A DNA stretch of 64,000 nt from CAYONZ01 sp964405465 (GCA_964405465.1 CAYONZ010000011.1:1-64000), one strand, 5' to 3'; positions 25,703-35,449 are shown, counted from the stretch's first letter. Numbers and translations: made by a program. The notes: generated by a model from the sequence alone, not told the origin.

Positions 25703-26958
25703 GGTTTTCTCGCTTGTGTGGGCAAACTGCTCAGTGAGCTTTTTGTTGAATAGGCTTCGCTTGGAGTAAAGCAACTGACCGCTCGGCTAACGAAGTCGTC
25801 GATTTTCTCCCAGTAGCTTGGGTCGTGCCCGGTGCGTGCGATCACCATTTTTTGTGTTGGTAAAATGAGAAGCAGTTGGCCGTAGTGACCGGCAGCGAAG
25901 TAAAGATCACGCGGCGATCGAGGAAACTCGTGTTTCATATTCACTTGGGGAACATCCTGATTTAGCCAGAAGCTTCGGTTGGAAAATACTCCCTCGGTCT
26001 TCACATATTTTGCGAGTTTCGCTTTTTCTTCTGGGCTCAAAAGACTTGCGTGGTTGTGAGCTTCGGTAACTTTCTGTGCCTCGCTCGTCCATCCCTCTGG
26101 CAAGAGGCGTTTGCCATTCCAGATGCCGTCTTGCAAATACAATTGACCGATGATGGCCATCTCTTTTGGAGAAGCGTGAAAGTAAGATGATCCCACAAGG
26201 TGACCACTTCCGTCTCGTTCATACATAGCCTGCTTGATCTCGAGATCCTTAAACAAAAGTTCTGCAAGTAGATTGTCGGTATTGAGACCCTGAAGACGAG
26301 ATAGCAGCGCGATGAGTATGACAGAGTTTCCTCCGCTATAGTTCCATCTCTTGCCGACGCCGTATTTGTCGAACGGCTGTGAAAGAGCAAAACGCAGCAT
26401 GTTTTGGTGGCCCTTGCCGTAGAGCATGGGCAGAAAGGTTGAGGTCTTTGGGTCAGATTCGTAAGATTCTTCCCAAACCCAGTTGGTGGCCATCATGAGA
26501 AAATGTTTGATTTGAATGCTGCTGAATTTAGAAAAATTCTTTCCAAAATACTTCTGCCATTGTTTAATTTCTTTTTTGTCAAAGAAGTCCGTAATTGATG
26601 TTTCAACAGTGATCGGCGCACCCTTGGGCGTGAGACGTTTTTGTTGAATTGCGGCTCCAGTGAGTGTTGCGGTCATAGTTTTCGAAGCAGACCACCAGTA
26701 GTGAAGCGAGTCATCGGTGTAATTGCCGTCATTCCATGCGAATATCGGACTACCTTCTTTTAGAATATAGATTTGATCAGATTGAAAGCCCTCTTTAGTC
26801 GCCGTGTTTTTCGTGGCATATTTCGCAAACTCCATACAGGCCGGTGTTTGCGGTAGAGCAATCGAAGTTCTTGGGTTTGTCGCAAGCGCATGGTTTGAAA
26901 TGAAAATCAAAGAGGACAATTGAAAAAATATTCTAATTGATCTTCTTAGAGACTTCAT
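25699..26958 (-). CDS. Serine beta-lactamase-fold hydrolase (class C/PBP4-like)
   Basis: A 419-residue exported protein with a Sec signal ending near ALAT. The active-site SxxK is S90-K93 (WSASKTM), the second motif reads NYSGGN (Tyr followed by Ser instead of Asn two later), and near the C-terminus RTGHD occupies the KTG-like position. These are the marks of the broad family of class C beta-lactamases, esterases and D-amino-acid peptidases; true antibiotic hydrolysis cannot be inferred. ATG 26958 is preferred because the frame upstream (to 26979) lies before the natural signal peptide. It is coupled to the small cysteine-containing protein downstream. A perfect 12-bp inverted repeat lies about 60-90 bases upstream. 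Confidence 0.82.
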   Translation of the reverse strand: MKSLRRSIRIFFQLSSLIFISNHALATNPRTSIALPQTPACMEFAKYATKNTATKEGFQSDQIYILKEGSPIFAWNDGNYTDDSLHYWWSASKTMTATLTGAAIQQKRLTPKGAPITVETSITDFFDKKEIKQWQKYFGKNFSKFSSIQIKHFLMMATNWVWEESYESDPKTSTFLPMLYGKGHQNMLRFALSQPFDKYGVGKRWNYSGGNSVILIALLSRLQGLNTDNLLAELLFKDLEIKQAMYERDGSGHLVGSSYFHASPKEMAIIGQLYLQDGIWNGKRLLPEGWTSEAQKVTEAHNHASLLSPEEKAKLAKYVKTEGVFSNRSFWLNQDVPQVNMKHEFPRSPRDLYFAAGHYGQLLLILPTQKMVIARTGHDPSYWEKIDDFVSRAVSCFTPSEAYSTKSSLSSLPTQARKP

Positions 26959-27017
26959 TTGGCTATGCTCCAATTCCAATTCAATTCCAAATCTGGTTCC
27001 AGTTGTTAAGCTACATT

Positions 27018-27045
27018 TCTCTTGATCAACATATTGATCAAGAGA
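27018..27045. repeat. Perfect 12-bp inverted repeat upstream of the beta-lactamase-like gene
   Basis: Arms TCTCTTGATCAA and TTGATCAAGAGA flank a four-base CATA loop. The hairpin lies between the end of the gene at 27086 and the start at 26958, both minus strand. No T-run follows on that strand, so an intrinsic terminator is doubtful. The doubled TTGATCAA cores could be an operator for the downstream pair. Confidence 0.6.
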
Positions 27046-27085
27046 GCACTGGCAACCAGAGGTTGCTCAGCACTCAATGCCCAAT

Positions 27086-28069
27086 CTATTCTTGGCATTT
27101 AGAAAAACTTTGCACCAGGTTCTCAATTTTTGTGGATGCTTCCTGATAGGCAATGGCCTTGGTGACAACTTTTCCCACCATTGCAGGAGTGAAAAGAAGT
27201 GGGACATTCAAAACGACACTCACCAGATTCCCATTGATGCGATCGTAGCCCAGGCCCAATCTCGACTCAGTCTTTTGAAAAATGCGAGGGTCGCCTTTAA
27301 CTCGGAATTCGAATGTCGCCGAGCAGTCGTATGCACTAGAGAGGTCACTACCGGGTTGATAGTACTCACACTTTGGTTCCGTCACCTTGATGAGACAGTA
27401 ACGATCAGCGAGGTTTTTGGGGATACTGCCATCGTTGTTTTTAATCTCAGGGATATAACCGTCAAAAATTTTGTTATCCGGATTTTGGTTAAATTGAACT
27501 TGCTGGTATAAAGAGGAATACATCTTTTCAAAACTTGGCTCTACCGCGGCCTGCAAGGTACTACATTCTGGAATTTGAGCTGCAAGAGACTCGACATCGC
27601 TTAATAAGTTAATGGAGTCGGATTGTTCATTGTTTCCAGCGCGCCATTCTGTTCGAGTGAGAGCATCTAGGTTGATCCAGCTACCTGAATCAGGCAAATA
27701 AGGCACAGTTTGCGGGCTATTGATGAGAGCTTCGATGCCTTTATGTCGGACTTCTAGTTTTGCAATTGCAAAATGAACATCTGAAGCTGATCGTTTGTGA
27801 ACATTGCTCTCGACACTGAAGGAATAATGAACTGAATTGCCGGAGTTGAAACCGTAGCCCTTGGCCTTGAGTATTTCGGAGAAACGAGCTTTCATCTTTT
27901 CAATATTTCCGACGGTGACACCTATCTGCGGAGTTTCATCAATGGTATATTTTTGGGAGAAATTGATACCCACATCGCAATTTGCCTTTGCAGAATCGAT
28001 TCCATAAATCAGTGGCGACAAAGCCATTACTGCCAGCACTCCGGTCGAAAAAATTTGTTTGGTGTTCAT
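27086..28069 (-). CDS. Exported protein of unknown function
   Basis: A 327-residue protein with a clean Sec signal (about 1-29, ending SAKA) and a mature domain beginning NCDVGINFSQ. It contains five or six cysteines (for example NCD, PECSTL, YCLIKVTEPKCEYY, SKCQE) that could form disulfides in the periplasm. I do not recognise the family. ATG 28069 has AAAGGAG six bases upstream. It lies alone between the beta-lactamase pair and the coiled-coil gene run, all on the minus strand. Confidence 0.6.
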   Translation of the reverse strand: MNTKQIFSTGVLAVMALSPLIYGIDSAKANCDVGINFSQKYTIDETPQIGVTVGNIEKMKARFSEILKAKGYGFNSGNSVHYSFSVESNVHKRSASDVHFAIAKLEVRHKGIEALINSPQTVPYLPDSGSWINLDALTRTEWRAGNNEQSDSINLLSDVESLAAQIPECSTLQAAVEPSFEKMYSSLYQQVQFNQNPDNKIFDGYIPEIKNNDGSIPKNLADRYCLIKVTEPKCEYYQPGSDLSSAYDCSATFEFRVKGDPRIFQKTESRLGLGYDRINGNLVSVVLNVPLLFTPAMVGKVVTKAIAYQEASTKIENLVQSFSKCQE

Positions 28070-28310
28070 AATTTCTCCTTTGATAAATGAATTAAGCTAT
28101 TGCAGATCTGTTTCGCTTTTTGTTTGAACCTAAGTCAATGAACTCATTTAAAGGTATCCAAGTCGTAGATCGCTCGACTATATAGGTTTATTGTTAAACA
28201 CACTAGATGTTAGATCTTTTGACAGAGAGAAATTAGTCGGTCCTACAAAATTACGACGTTATCGAATTTCGGTCCCGGAGTGGCTGGTATACCCTAAGCC
28301 CCTAAGCCTG

Positions 28311-29606
28311 CTACTCTTTAAAATTCCAGACGATATTTTGGTTGGCGGTGGCTTTGACCCATACTGGCTTGGGGCGTACGGATTTTGCACGCCATCGAAA
28401 TTTTGCCGAAGGTGCCGCCACCAATTTCAGATACTGATGATCGTCCAAAACAAATTCAGTGGGTTCAATGGCAAACATAAAATCGGCTTGGCGAGGTTGT
28501 AGGAGATACCAATCGGCGATACCTTGTGCAGAGGTGATTCTTGCAGAGGCAATGACCTCGACATCTTGAAATAGTTCGTCATTAAATATTCGAGCCGAAG
28601 TGTAGGCCGTGGCGTTGTTTAAGGTGACAAATTTGGAATCCGGTGTCCAGAGCTCAATTTCAAATGTATAGGCTCCATGTACAACACGTTTTTCGTGCCG
28701 AGTTTCAGATGGCGTTGCAAACAAAATCTGTTTATTGATGGCAGCTTGATCGAAAAGCGTTTGCAATTGCGCGAGCTCGATTTTTGCCCGATTTGCCCTT
28801 AGCAATCCAGGTAGGTCCTGCGCCAACTGACTCTGCAGAATCTTAACCTGCGCCTCGGTGGCGTCGAGCGAGTGTTTGAGGGAACTCGCTATGGTTTGGA
28901 GTTGCGATTCTAAAAGTCTTGCCTCTCTGATCATGGTTTTTAAAACAGATCCTATCGTTTGTTTTGCACCAGGAGACTGTGACAGAATTTTGTTTAGACC
29001 CAACTCGACGGCGTCGGTTTCAAATTCTAGAATTCCGGCCGCGTACGGAAGTTCGGTCGAGAGTGCCTCTAATCTTTCAAGTGAGGATTTGGCGTGATTG
29101 AGTAGGCGTTGAGTTCTGTCTTGCGAGTCTGACAATATTTTAAAATCATCTTGGAGGTTTTTGGTTTCTTTAATATGCGAAGTCCAAAACTTAGGAAGCT
29201 TTGCCGGTTCCTGAAGTTTTTTGATGGTCATCAAATCTGCATCGGAGGTATCCGCCGTGATATTTAAACTAAATATTTCACTCAATAGGCGAGTTGCTTT
29301 GAAATGCACATTAAATAGATGGTGGCCTAAAGTGGATCGAATGAGATCTTCTGTTAATGCTCTAGAAGCAATCCCATCAGAAGAGAGCAGAAGAAGTGGA
29401 TATGCCGCGGTCTCGATTTCGTGAGCTCGCCCTTCAATTGAGGTACTTTTGTTTTCAAGCTTATGCGTCGATTCTTTCGATGTTCTTCCAAATTCTGCGG
29501 AAAGGAGATCTCGACAAGAGTCAAAACGTGAATTCAAGTCTTGGTTAGCACACAAGTTCAGTGGAGAAAGCCAAAGAAAAATGACCAGACAGAAACGAGT
29601 AGTCAT
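28311..29606 (-). CDS. Exported coiled-coil protein of unknown function
   Basis: A 431-residue protein with a signal peptide (MTTRFCLVIFLWLS..NLCAN), a long helical middle (about residues 30-290) with heptad-like leucine spacing that should form coiled coils, and a C-terminal beta-rich domain (about 300-431) ending in paired Trp/Lys motifs. It is the most downstream of four minus-strand genes that all code for exported helical proteins. Start uncertain: Met at 29606 gives the best signal peptide, Met at 29648 is in frame too; neither has a strong ribosome binding site. No known family recognised. Confidence 0.55.
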   Translation of the reverse strand: MTTRFCLVIFLWLSPLNLCANQDLNSRFDSCRDLLSAEFGRTSKESTHKLENKSTSIEGRAHEIETAAYPLLLLSSDGIASRALTEDLIRSTLGHHLFNVHFKATRLLSEIFSLNITADTSDADLMTIKKLQEPAKLPKFWTSHIKETKNLQDDFKILSDSQDRTQRLLNHAKSSLERLEALSTELPYAAGILEFETDAVELGLNKILSQSPGAKQTIGSVLKTMIREARLLESQLQTIASSLKHSLDATEAQVKILQSQLAQDLPGLLRANRAKIELAQLQTLFDQAAINKQILFATPSETRHEKRVVHGAYTFEIELWTPDSKFVTLNNATAYTSARIFNDELFQDVEVIASARITSAQGIADWYLLQPRQADFMFAIEPTEFVLDDHQYLKLVAAPSAKFRWRAKSVRPKPVWVKATANQNIVWNFKE

Positions 29607-29796
29607 GCCTATGGCTATGCGAAAGGTGTTTCTAGGAAAGCTGATCATACTGGTCTCGAATGGTCATAGTCTGAAGGTAAATTGTTTTGGCAAACTCTTT
29701 CTTGAGTTTGCCTTCAGGTTCACTTGATCTAGGAAGATTCCTATTACGCTATACTCTGACTCCGCATTGTGTTGACGACAGAGTTAGAAATGTTTT

Positions 29797-31386
29797 TCAC
29801 TCTTCATTGTCTTCTCGAGAAATCGGGGCCTTTGAGATATTTTGGCCAACGACAGGTGGCACACTAGGAATGCCATTCGAGGAGGAAAGTCGTGGTGTCG
29901 GAGCGCGCTGCGGTTTTTGATTGGTTTTTTGGTTCGATTTTTCGCCTTCGATCAACACCCCAGATGCACCCTCTTGCATATATTGATCGTTTTTATTCGC
30001 CAGCTTTTTGGTAAGGGTCAAGCGATTGGCTTCGAAAGTACGGGTGTTTTCTTCTGCTTTTTTCGCAAGCTTCATGGCACTCTCTCGGAAGCTTCCCATT
30101 AGTTCCATGTTTGCCAAGATCTGATTTTGTGCTTGGTTGGCTTGGTCTACAGCATAGGCTGCTGCCGCGTCAGCCGCATTTTTGGCCAGGCGATTCGCAG
30201 CTCCTGTTTTCTGTGTCATGTCGAGGGCAGAGCTCGCCGTGAGGGATGTCACGCCTGAGACCACAAAATTTCTCTGAAAGATAGTGGTCTGCATTTTAGT
30301 ATCAGTCGCCGCCTGTTTTGCTGACTGGATTGTGCCCGTGAGAAGATTGAGTTTCTCTAAGAGTTCTTGGTCAGAGGAGAGCTGGCTCTCGATCATGGGC
30401 CATACATGCTGTTCAACATTGTGCCGCAAAATTTGAATGATTGGGTTTTTTTCAGTTTCGGTAGATTGAACCCAAGCTTCGATTGCCCGTGCGAGTTGGT
30501 GCTCGAAAAATATCTGTTCGGGGAGGGCACGGGTTCGGTCTTGGATCTTTTTCTGAAATTCACCGAGATACACTTCGGCTTCTTGCAAGAGCCCAACATT
30601 TACCGTCATTCCATTGACAACTGCTAATATGCGGTCAGCATAAGTCTTGTACTCTTGAGTGGTTCGCACTGAGGGTATGGCTTTTGAAACAAATCGGGCA
30701 ATCTTTCCACCAGAAGCCATGCGGTCATGAAGCGCATTAAATTTTTTTCCGAGTTTGTAGCGAACTCCCGCCAACCCTTTTGGTGGTTGAATTTCATTTT
30801 GAATTTCAGTAAATGCGCGCGCAGATCTTGCAATTTCATCTGACGCGCGCCCAGCTAGTTCTTGCCCTTCCAGAACATTTTTGACGATGTTTTGTGTGGT
30901 GATGTCTGAATTCTCGATGGCGTTGAGTGTCTTGCCGGAGAAGCCTTTGTCTTGCTTTTCTAAAAGAGTATTTCCTGCGATGAGGTCCTGAATATCTTGG
31001 GACGTCTGTTCAAGAGAATTGGCAATTAGATCGTTCTTTAGATCATTGAGCCGGCCCTCAGGGTCTGCCGCAGCTTCAATGAGCGCCTTAGCCCAGGCAT
31101 CCGCCTGCTCTGTGAGTTCTCGTTGTTGCGACACTGGAACATTGAGCTCGACCCGTTCGCCAATGACCACTTGTGTGAACTGCAGAGAATCAACATCGAT
31201 TTGCACTATTTCTCGACAGAGTGGACCTCGCTCTACCTCAGGCAAAAGCCCTGAATTCGATTTTTTTGAAGATGACCCATTTTTTATCACCGGCAATCTG
31301 GATATTGATGGCGGATGGATAGCCATGCTCTGTATGGAGACAAGCGAGGATAATACTAAGAGAGAGATGCGACCCGTGATTTTCAT
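29797..31386 (-). CDS. Exported helical protein, weakly TelA-like
   Basis: A 529-residue protein with a Sec signal (about 1-23) and a mature part that is nearly all helix, with heptad stretches from about 65 to 470, then a disordered Pro/Ser/Asn-rich tail (residues 475-529). The pattern of long helices and the AAAYAVDQANQAQNQ region recall TelA/toxic-anion-resistance proteins, but those are cytoplasmic and I do not see a decisive motif. GGGACG is placed before the start. It lies between one exported coiled-coil gene and the two paralogs. Function unknown; an envelope structural or secretion role is only a guess. Confidence 0.55.
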   Translation of the reverse strand: MKITGRISLLVLSSLVSIQSMAIHPPSISRLPVIKNGSSSKKSNSGLLPEVERGPLCREIVQIDVDSLQFTQVVIGERVELNVPVSQQRELTEQADAWAKALIEAAADPEGRLNDLKNDLIANSLEQTSQDIQDLIAGNTLLEKQDKGFSGKTLNAIENSDITTQNIVKNVLEGQELAGRASDEIARSARAFTEIQNEIQPPKGLAGVRYKLGKKFNALHDRMASGGKIARFVSKAIPSVRTTQEYKTYADRILAVVNGMTVNVGLLQEAEVYLGEFQKKIQDRTRALPEQIFFEHQLARAIEAWVQSTETEKNPIIQILRHNVEQHVWPMIESQLSSDQELLEKLNLLTGTIQSAKQAATDTKMQTTIFQRNFVVSGVTSLTASSALDMTQKTGAANRLAKNAADAAAAYAVDQANQAQNQILANMELMGSFRESAMKLAKKAEENTRTFEANRLTLTKKLANKNDQYMQEGASGVLIEGEKSNQKTNQKPQRAPTPRLSSSNGIPSVPPVVGQNISKAPISREDNEE

Positions 31387-31673
31387 AAAACGTCCCTTTC
31401 ATCAAGTCAGTTTCAAAAGATATTCTAAATCAGACCCATTCATTTCAATTGTAGTGCCAGTAAATAATTCCTATTTAAAGAACCCTGTTCGTTTGTATTC
31501 GATTACTCAGTCCATTTTCGATCTTGTCGCTTAAAGGGTGCCGCCCATCGGCACTTTACCCTGTCAGGAGAAGTCATTTTTTGCTCCAAAAATTTCGTCT
31601 TGAGTGTCTGGGTTCTCCCTGCCACAGGCTTACGGCAGGTAACCAACAGCTTCACAACAGTCTCGTTACTGAA

Positions 31674-33377
31674 TCAGTTCAGTTTTGGATTATCGTTTGG
31701 AGTCGAAAGTCTGATTTGACCGGTGGCAATCAGCTTGCGAAGTTGCCGAGGGGAGTAGACTTGCCAGGAAGCAAAATTTTCTTTGTTCTGCGTCCACACT
31801 TGATGCAACAAAATATTGCCCCAAAAAGTGAAACCCCTAACTTCAAAAATGCTTTCGATTGATCCTGAGCCGTTTAAAATGTCGCCAACACGAAATCCGG
31901 CATAGATAAGATCTGGGTCAGTAATCGCGACGGCTTGTCTTGTTATATTGTAGTCTGTGTAAACATCTTCTTTCTTTTTCTTATCCCATTCGATTTTCCT
32001 CAGGCGAACATAGCTCAGAAGCGGCTCTGGTAGTTTGCCTCGAGATATTTGAGCGATAGGGCTGAACAAGAGGGGAATTAGCGGATTAAAAGGATTGAGA
32101 GTCAAGAAGTAGGACTTCTCGTCTTTCACTACTGAAAACCTTGATCCGCGAAACCAAATCACTTCGTGTTCACCGTTGTATGTTCTTTCGCTCGCTATAA
32201 GAACATTTTCGCCTATCACAAGACGTCTTTTTAGATCGCGGAGCGAAGCGATTCTCACGCCCTGCGGAATGTGGCGCTCGAGGCCATTGCCAAGGGGGAA
32301 AAACCTTTTCTTGTCATTGGTTGTGGTATCGACAAGTGCTGATTTGGGTTCAGTCGATTCGAAGACACGTTGAAAGTCAAATCGCTTAAGAGTGAGAATA
32401 TTAGAAAACGAATTCGAGGCCTGCAGGTTTCCTTCGATCAAAGAAATGCGCGAGGTCTGCAGTCGGCGCAATTGGGCTTCCTGATCGTGCAGATCGAGTT
32501 TGATGTTCTGAATTTTTGCCAGCACTCGGTTCACGGCGTCCACTTCTCTTTCGCTTGTCAGCTGATTTTTGAATTGAGCCAACTCTCTTGCAATCTCATC
32601 TAAAAAGTCGGATTCACTTTGAAATCTTGCTAGCCAACGGTTTGTTTCATTGATGGCTTCGTCGTTTCTTTTTATTCGAGTTAATAGAGCCTCATGCTGG
32701 TCTCTTGCGTTTTCAATAATCTCATCGGCTTTTTTATTTAGTTCTTCGGCCTTTGCCATTCTTGAAGCTGTCCCTCGATCAGTTATTTTTGCACTGATTC
32801 GACTCAGCCAATTGGGGATGAGCTTGTTGGTTTGTTGAGCTGATTCAGTAGGTGAACCCTTTTGCTGATTGATAGCTATGACGGCATCATTCAAATGCTT
32901 TACGATTTCAGCGTAATCGTTCGCCGTATTGAACAACTCTTGGTTTTGTGCTCGGTCTTTCTCCACTGTAGCCATTCGAAGTGAACCGGCGACATAGGCT
33001 TCAAAATCGAAAAGAAACTCTTTAGTGTGCTGCATGACGAGAGCATTTGTAGCCGAGCTCTGCTCAGCATACGGATTGTGAACTATACTCTCAAGGGTGG
33101 TGAGATATTTTTTGACTCGATCAGCCTGCGAAAGCACCGAGTCTGCTGCGCTGTCAGTGAGAAGCGACCGACAATCTCGCGCTGATTCTTCAGAATTCAC
33201 AACGGGGCTCAAGATCGATTGCTGAAGGGAGGTTTGGTGAGGAATACGCGGAACCTTAAAGGAGTCTGAATAGGAATTTTGCGAAAACCCTGACGAAGGG
33301 AGAATCAGGACTGTTAAGACAGGGAAGATCGCCAGCGGAAGTGCGGATCGTGGTGTTTTAATATTGAAACCATTCAT
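31674..33377 (-). CDS. Exported coiled-coil protein, paralog A of a tandem pair
   Basis: A 567-residue protein: Sec signal (about 1-32), a helical coiled-coil region from about 60 to 330, and a C-terminal mostly beta domain of about 230 residues. It is clearly related to the product of the next upstream gene: shared stretches include KKADEIIENAR, LTLKR/LTLRR, GVRIASLRDL against GVKIASIFDL, SYFLTLNPFN against SYFLSFNPLN, and SWQVYSPRQLRK against SWHVYSPRTLRK. AAAGGAA precedes ATG 33377. No outside family recognised. The duplicated leader DNA at 33491-33565 suggests that each copy has its own control region. Confidence 0.65.
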   Translation of the reverse strand: MNGFNIKTPRSALPLAIFPVLTVLILPSSGFSQNSYSDSFKVPRIPHQTSLQQSILSPVVNSEESARDCRSLLTDSAADSVLSQADRVKKYLTTLESIVHNPYAEQSSATNALVMQHTKEFLFDFEAYVAGSLRMATVEKDRAQNQELFNTANDYAEIVKHLNDAVIAINQQKGSPTESAQQTNKLIPNWLSRISAKITDRGTASRMAKAEELNKKADEIIENARDQHEALLTRIKRNDEAINETNRWLARFQSESDFLDEIARELAQFKNQLTSEREVDAVNRVLAKIQNIKLDLHDQEAQLRRLQTSRISLIEGNLQASNSFSNILTLKRFDFQRVFESTEPKSALVDTTTNDKKRFFPLGNGLERHIPQGVRIASLRDLKRRLVIGENVLIASERTYNGEHEVIWFRGSRFSVVKDEKSYFLTLNPFNPLIPLLFSPIAQISRGKLPEPLLSYVRLRKIEWDKKKKEDVYTDYNITRQAVAITDPDLIYAGFRVGDILNGSGSIESIFEVRGFTFWGNILLHQVWTQNKENFASWQVYSPRQLRKLIATGQIRLSTPNDNPKLN

Positions 33378-33490
33378 GAACGACTTCCTTTGGATTCAGT
33401 TCGCAGTTGTCAGATACTGGCTAATAATGGGTCAGCATCGGGTCAATAGCGGCCAGTGATCTGCTCGAGAGTTTATTGCAACCCGTTTGA

Positions 33491-33565
33491 TGCACATTCT
33501 ATGCACTCTCAATTCGGCTTCAAGCTTGCTGAGATGTCTAAGTTTTCGCCATCGACGCAAGTTGC
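33491..33565 (-). promoter_or_regulatory. Leader block shared by the two paralogs, copy A
   Basis: About 75 bases upstream of paralog A align without gaps to 35450-35524 upstream of paralog B (constant offset 1959). Best-kept parts are TGTCTAAGTTTT with CGACGCAAGTTG six bases on, and a pair of TGCAC words one helical turn (11 bases) apart at 33491 and 33502. Translated read-through of the block is not convincing as protein, so it looks like conserved regulatory DNA or leader RNA. Confidence 0.5.
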
Positions 33566-33644
33566 GGCCTGTGGCTGCCCCGACAGAAGTTGCGGTTTGT
33601 GATTGGCCTGTGGCTGGGCTCTCTGACGTTGCCCCTGAGCCCAA

Positions 33645-35366
33645 CTACTCTAGCGCAGGAGTTGAAATCGTCTTCTCCGGTGCATTGTTGAGAATGTAAG
33701 GAATGAGTACTCCCTTGCTTATTCGTTTGCGCAGTGTTCGCGGCGAGTAGACATGCCAAGACTCGATGCCACCATTTTGTGTATTCAATATATGACTGAG
33801 AAGAAGGTCACCCCAGTAGGTGAAACCACGAACCGTGAAGAGCCCCTCAATTGCGCTAGGAGACCTAAAGACATCACCGACTCTGAATCCGCCATAAATC
33901 AAGTCAGTGGTGGTGATAGCGAGCTCTTGCCGAGGGAGTTGATAGTCATGAAACCCCCACCCCAGGTCTTGTCTTTGGTGATAATACCTAACACCAACGT
34001 AGCTAAAAACTGGTGTGGGGAATTGTCCCTCCAGGATCTTTGAAACCGGATTGAGGAAAATTGCATCTAAAAAATTGAGTGGATTGAATGAAAGAAAATA
34101 AGATTTTGTTTCCGTGGCAATAGGAAATGAATCGCCCCGGTTGAAGGTGCGACCATAAAGGCCTTTTTCGGATTTTTCACTTGCGACAAAAACTTGTTCA
34201 CCAATGATCAATCCGCGTTGCAAATCAAAGATCGAGGCGATTTTGACGCCTTTAGGAATAGGGCGTTCCCAACCCAAAAGCTGGAGCTTCTCTTTGTTTT
34301 TTTGCACAAGATTTTTGTCAGAGTCAATCCGCGGAACGCGCTCATTTGCTTGACCGCTTGAATCCGCATTGATGGCCTCAGATTTGAAATCCAGTCTCCT
34401 GAGTGTGAGAATTTTCGAAAATACCGACGAGGCTTCTTTATTGGACTCATCCAGAGACCTCAGAGAGTTGCGAAGAGTGCGGAGTTTCTCATGTTCAATG
34501 TAAAGATCTTGTAGAAGTGCCTGCACCTTAGCCAAAGTAAGATCAATGGCATCTCGTTCTCGGGTGGTACTCTGGCTGACATTGTTTTGACTTAGTTCTT
34601 TTGCAAACTGACTCAGAAACCGAGACTCCTCGTCGATGCGAGCGAGCCAAGTGTTGACTTTCTCGATGGTGTCTTGATTTTCTTTCGCCCGGAGCAAAAA
34701 TGCATCCTGCTGCTTTCTCGCATTTTCGATAATTTGATCGGCTTTTTTGTCGAGCTGGCTGGCCGTGCGGTAGCGAGATTCATTTGCTCCGTTTTGAATT
34801 CTTGAAAGAATCCCTGGAGTAAACTTGGCTGCAATTTTTTTGGACCAGCTATTTGGCAAAGACTCTTGCTTTTCGATATCCTCTACAGCTTTGTTGAGCT
34901 CTCCGACGGTGGTCGCATAGTCTTGGCCCGTCTGGATAAATAAATAGTTTTCTCTTTGGTCACTTTGAATTTTCGGTAAACGCAGCGATCCGCTTATGTA
35001 ATCCTGGTAATCAAAACGAAAATCACGCGCGAACATATAGTTGAGTGCATCGGCGGCCGCACTTTGTTCTGCAAAACGATTTTTAATCACTGGGAGAATT
35101 TCATCGAGATATCCAGTGATTCGATTGCCGATGGGCGAAGGCTGAGTGTGAGTCGACGAAGCCGAAGGAGTTTTTTCAAAGACTTCCATCGAAGTTTCTG
35201 ATGCACTCGACGCGATCAGATCTCCACATTCTGGATGGGTTGAGGCTCGAGAGGTTCTTGCCACAGAATCTTGCATGAGCGGAGCTTTAAAGTCTCCAAT
35301 GGGCGGAGAATTCAGCGAAGCGTGAGCAATGCCCAGAGCAGATAGAAAAGTGGCGATAGAAGCCAT
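33645..35366 (-). CDS. Exported coiled-coil protein, paralog B of a tandem pair
   Basis: About 573 residues with a short signal peptide (MASIATFLSALGIAHA), a helical coiled-coil region (about 60-330) and a C-terminal beta-rich domain. It is a tandem paralog of the gene at 31674, similar along its entire length, with best-kept blocks in the C-terminal domain. The frame is open to 35567, but that part covers the shared leader DNA and lacks protein character; ATG 35366 or the in-frame TTG 35381, which would add a lysine to the signal n-region, is likelier. Function unknown; two kept copies suggest related but distinct roles. Confidence 0.62.
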   Translation of the reverse strand: MASIATFLSALGIAHASLNSPPIGDFKAPLMQDSVARTSRASTHPECGDLIASSASETSMEVFEKTPSASSTHTQPSPIGNRITGYLDEILPVIKNRFAEQSAAADALNYMFARDFRFDYQDYISGSLRLPKIQSDQRENYLFIQTGQDYATTVGELNKAVEDIEKQESLPNSWSKKIAAKFTPGILSRIQNGANESRYRTASQLDKKADQIIENARKQQDAFLLRAKENQDTIEKVNTWLARIDEESRFLSQFAKELSQNNVSQSTTRERDAIDLTLAKVQALLQDLYIEHEKLRTLRNSLRSLDESNKEASSVFSKILTLRRLDFKSEAINADSSGQANERVPRIDSDKNLVQKNKEKLQLLGWERPIPKGVKIASIFDLQRGLIIGEQVFVASEKSEKGLYGRTFNRGDSFPIATETKSYFLSFNPLNFLDAIFLNPVSKILEGQFPTPVFSYVGVRYYHQRQDLGWGFHDYQLPRQELAITTTDLIYGGFRVGDVFRSPSAIEGLFTVRGFTYWGDLLLSHILNTQNGGIESWHVYSPRTLRKRISKGVLIPYILNNAPEKTISTPALE

Positions 35367-35449
35367 TAATTGTGTTTTCAACTCAGATTTGTGCACACAC
35401 ACCGGCGCTCTCCGATTTTCATGATTCAAAAAGTGCGTACCTTGGTGCC

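Noticed and set aside
28070..28310. Possible tRNA in the spacer
   Set aside because: No T-loop GTTCGA-type signature or cloverleaf could be formed by eye.
29797..31386. TelA toxic-anion-resistance protein
   Set aside because: Helical pattern is similar, but a Sec signal and absence of a decisive motif make the name unsafe.
31534..31560. Hairpin GTGCCG/CGGCAC as terminator after paralog A
   Set aside because: Stem is short and no T-run follows on the minus strand; 115 bases from the stop.
33432..33644. 70-codon minus-strand frame similar to the extended N-terminus of paralog B
   Set aside because: The similarity is at DNA level in the shared leader; the frame lacks a ribosome binding site and the text is not protein-like.
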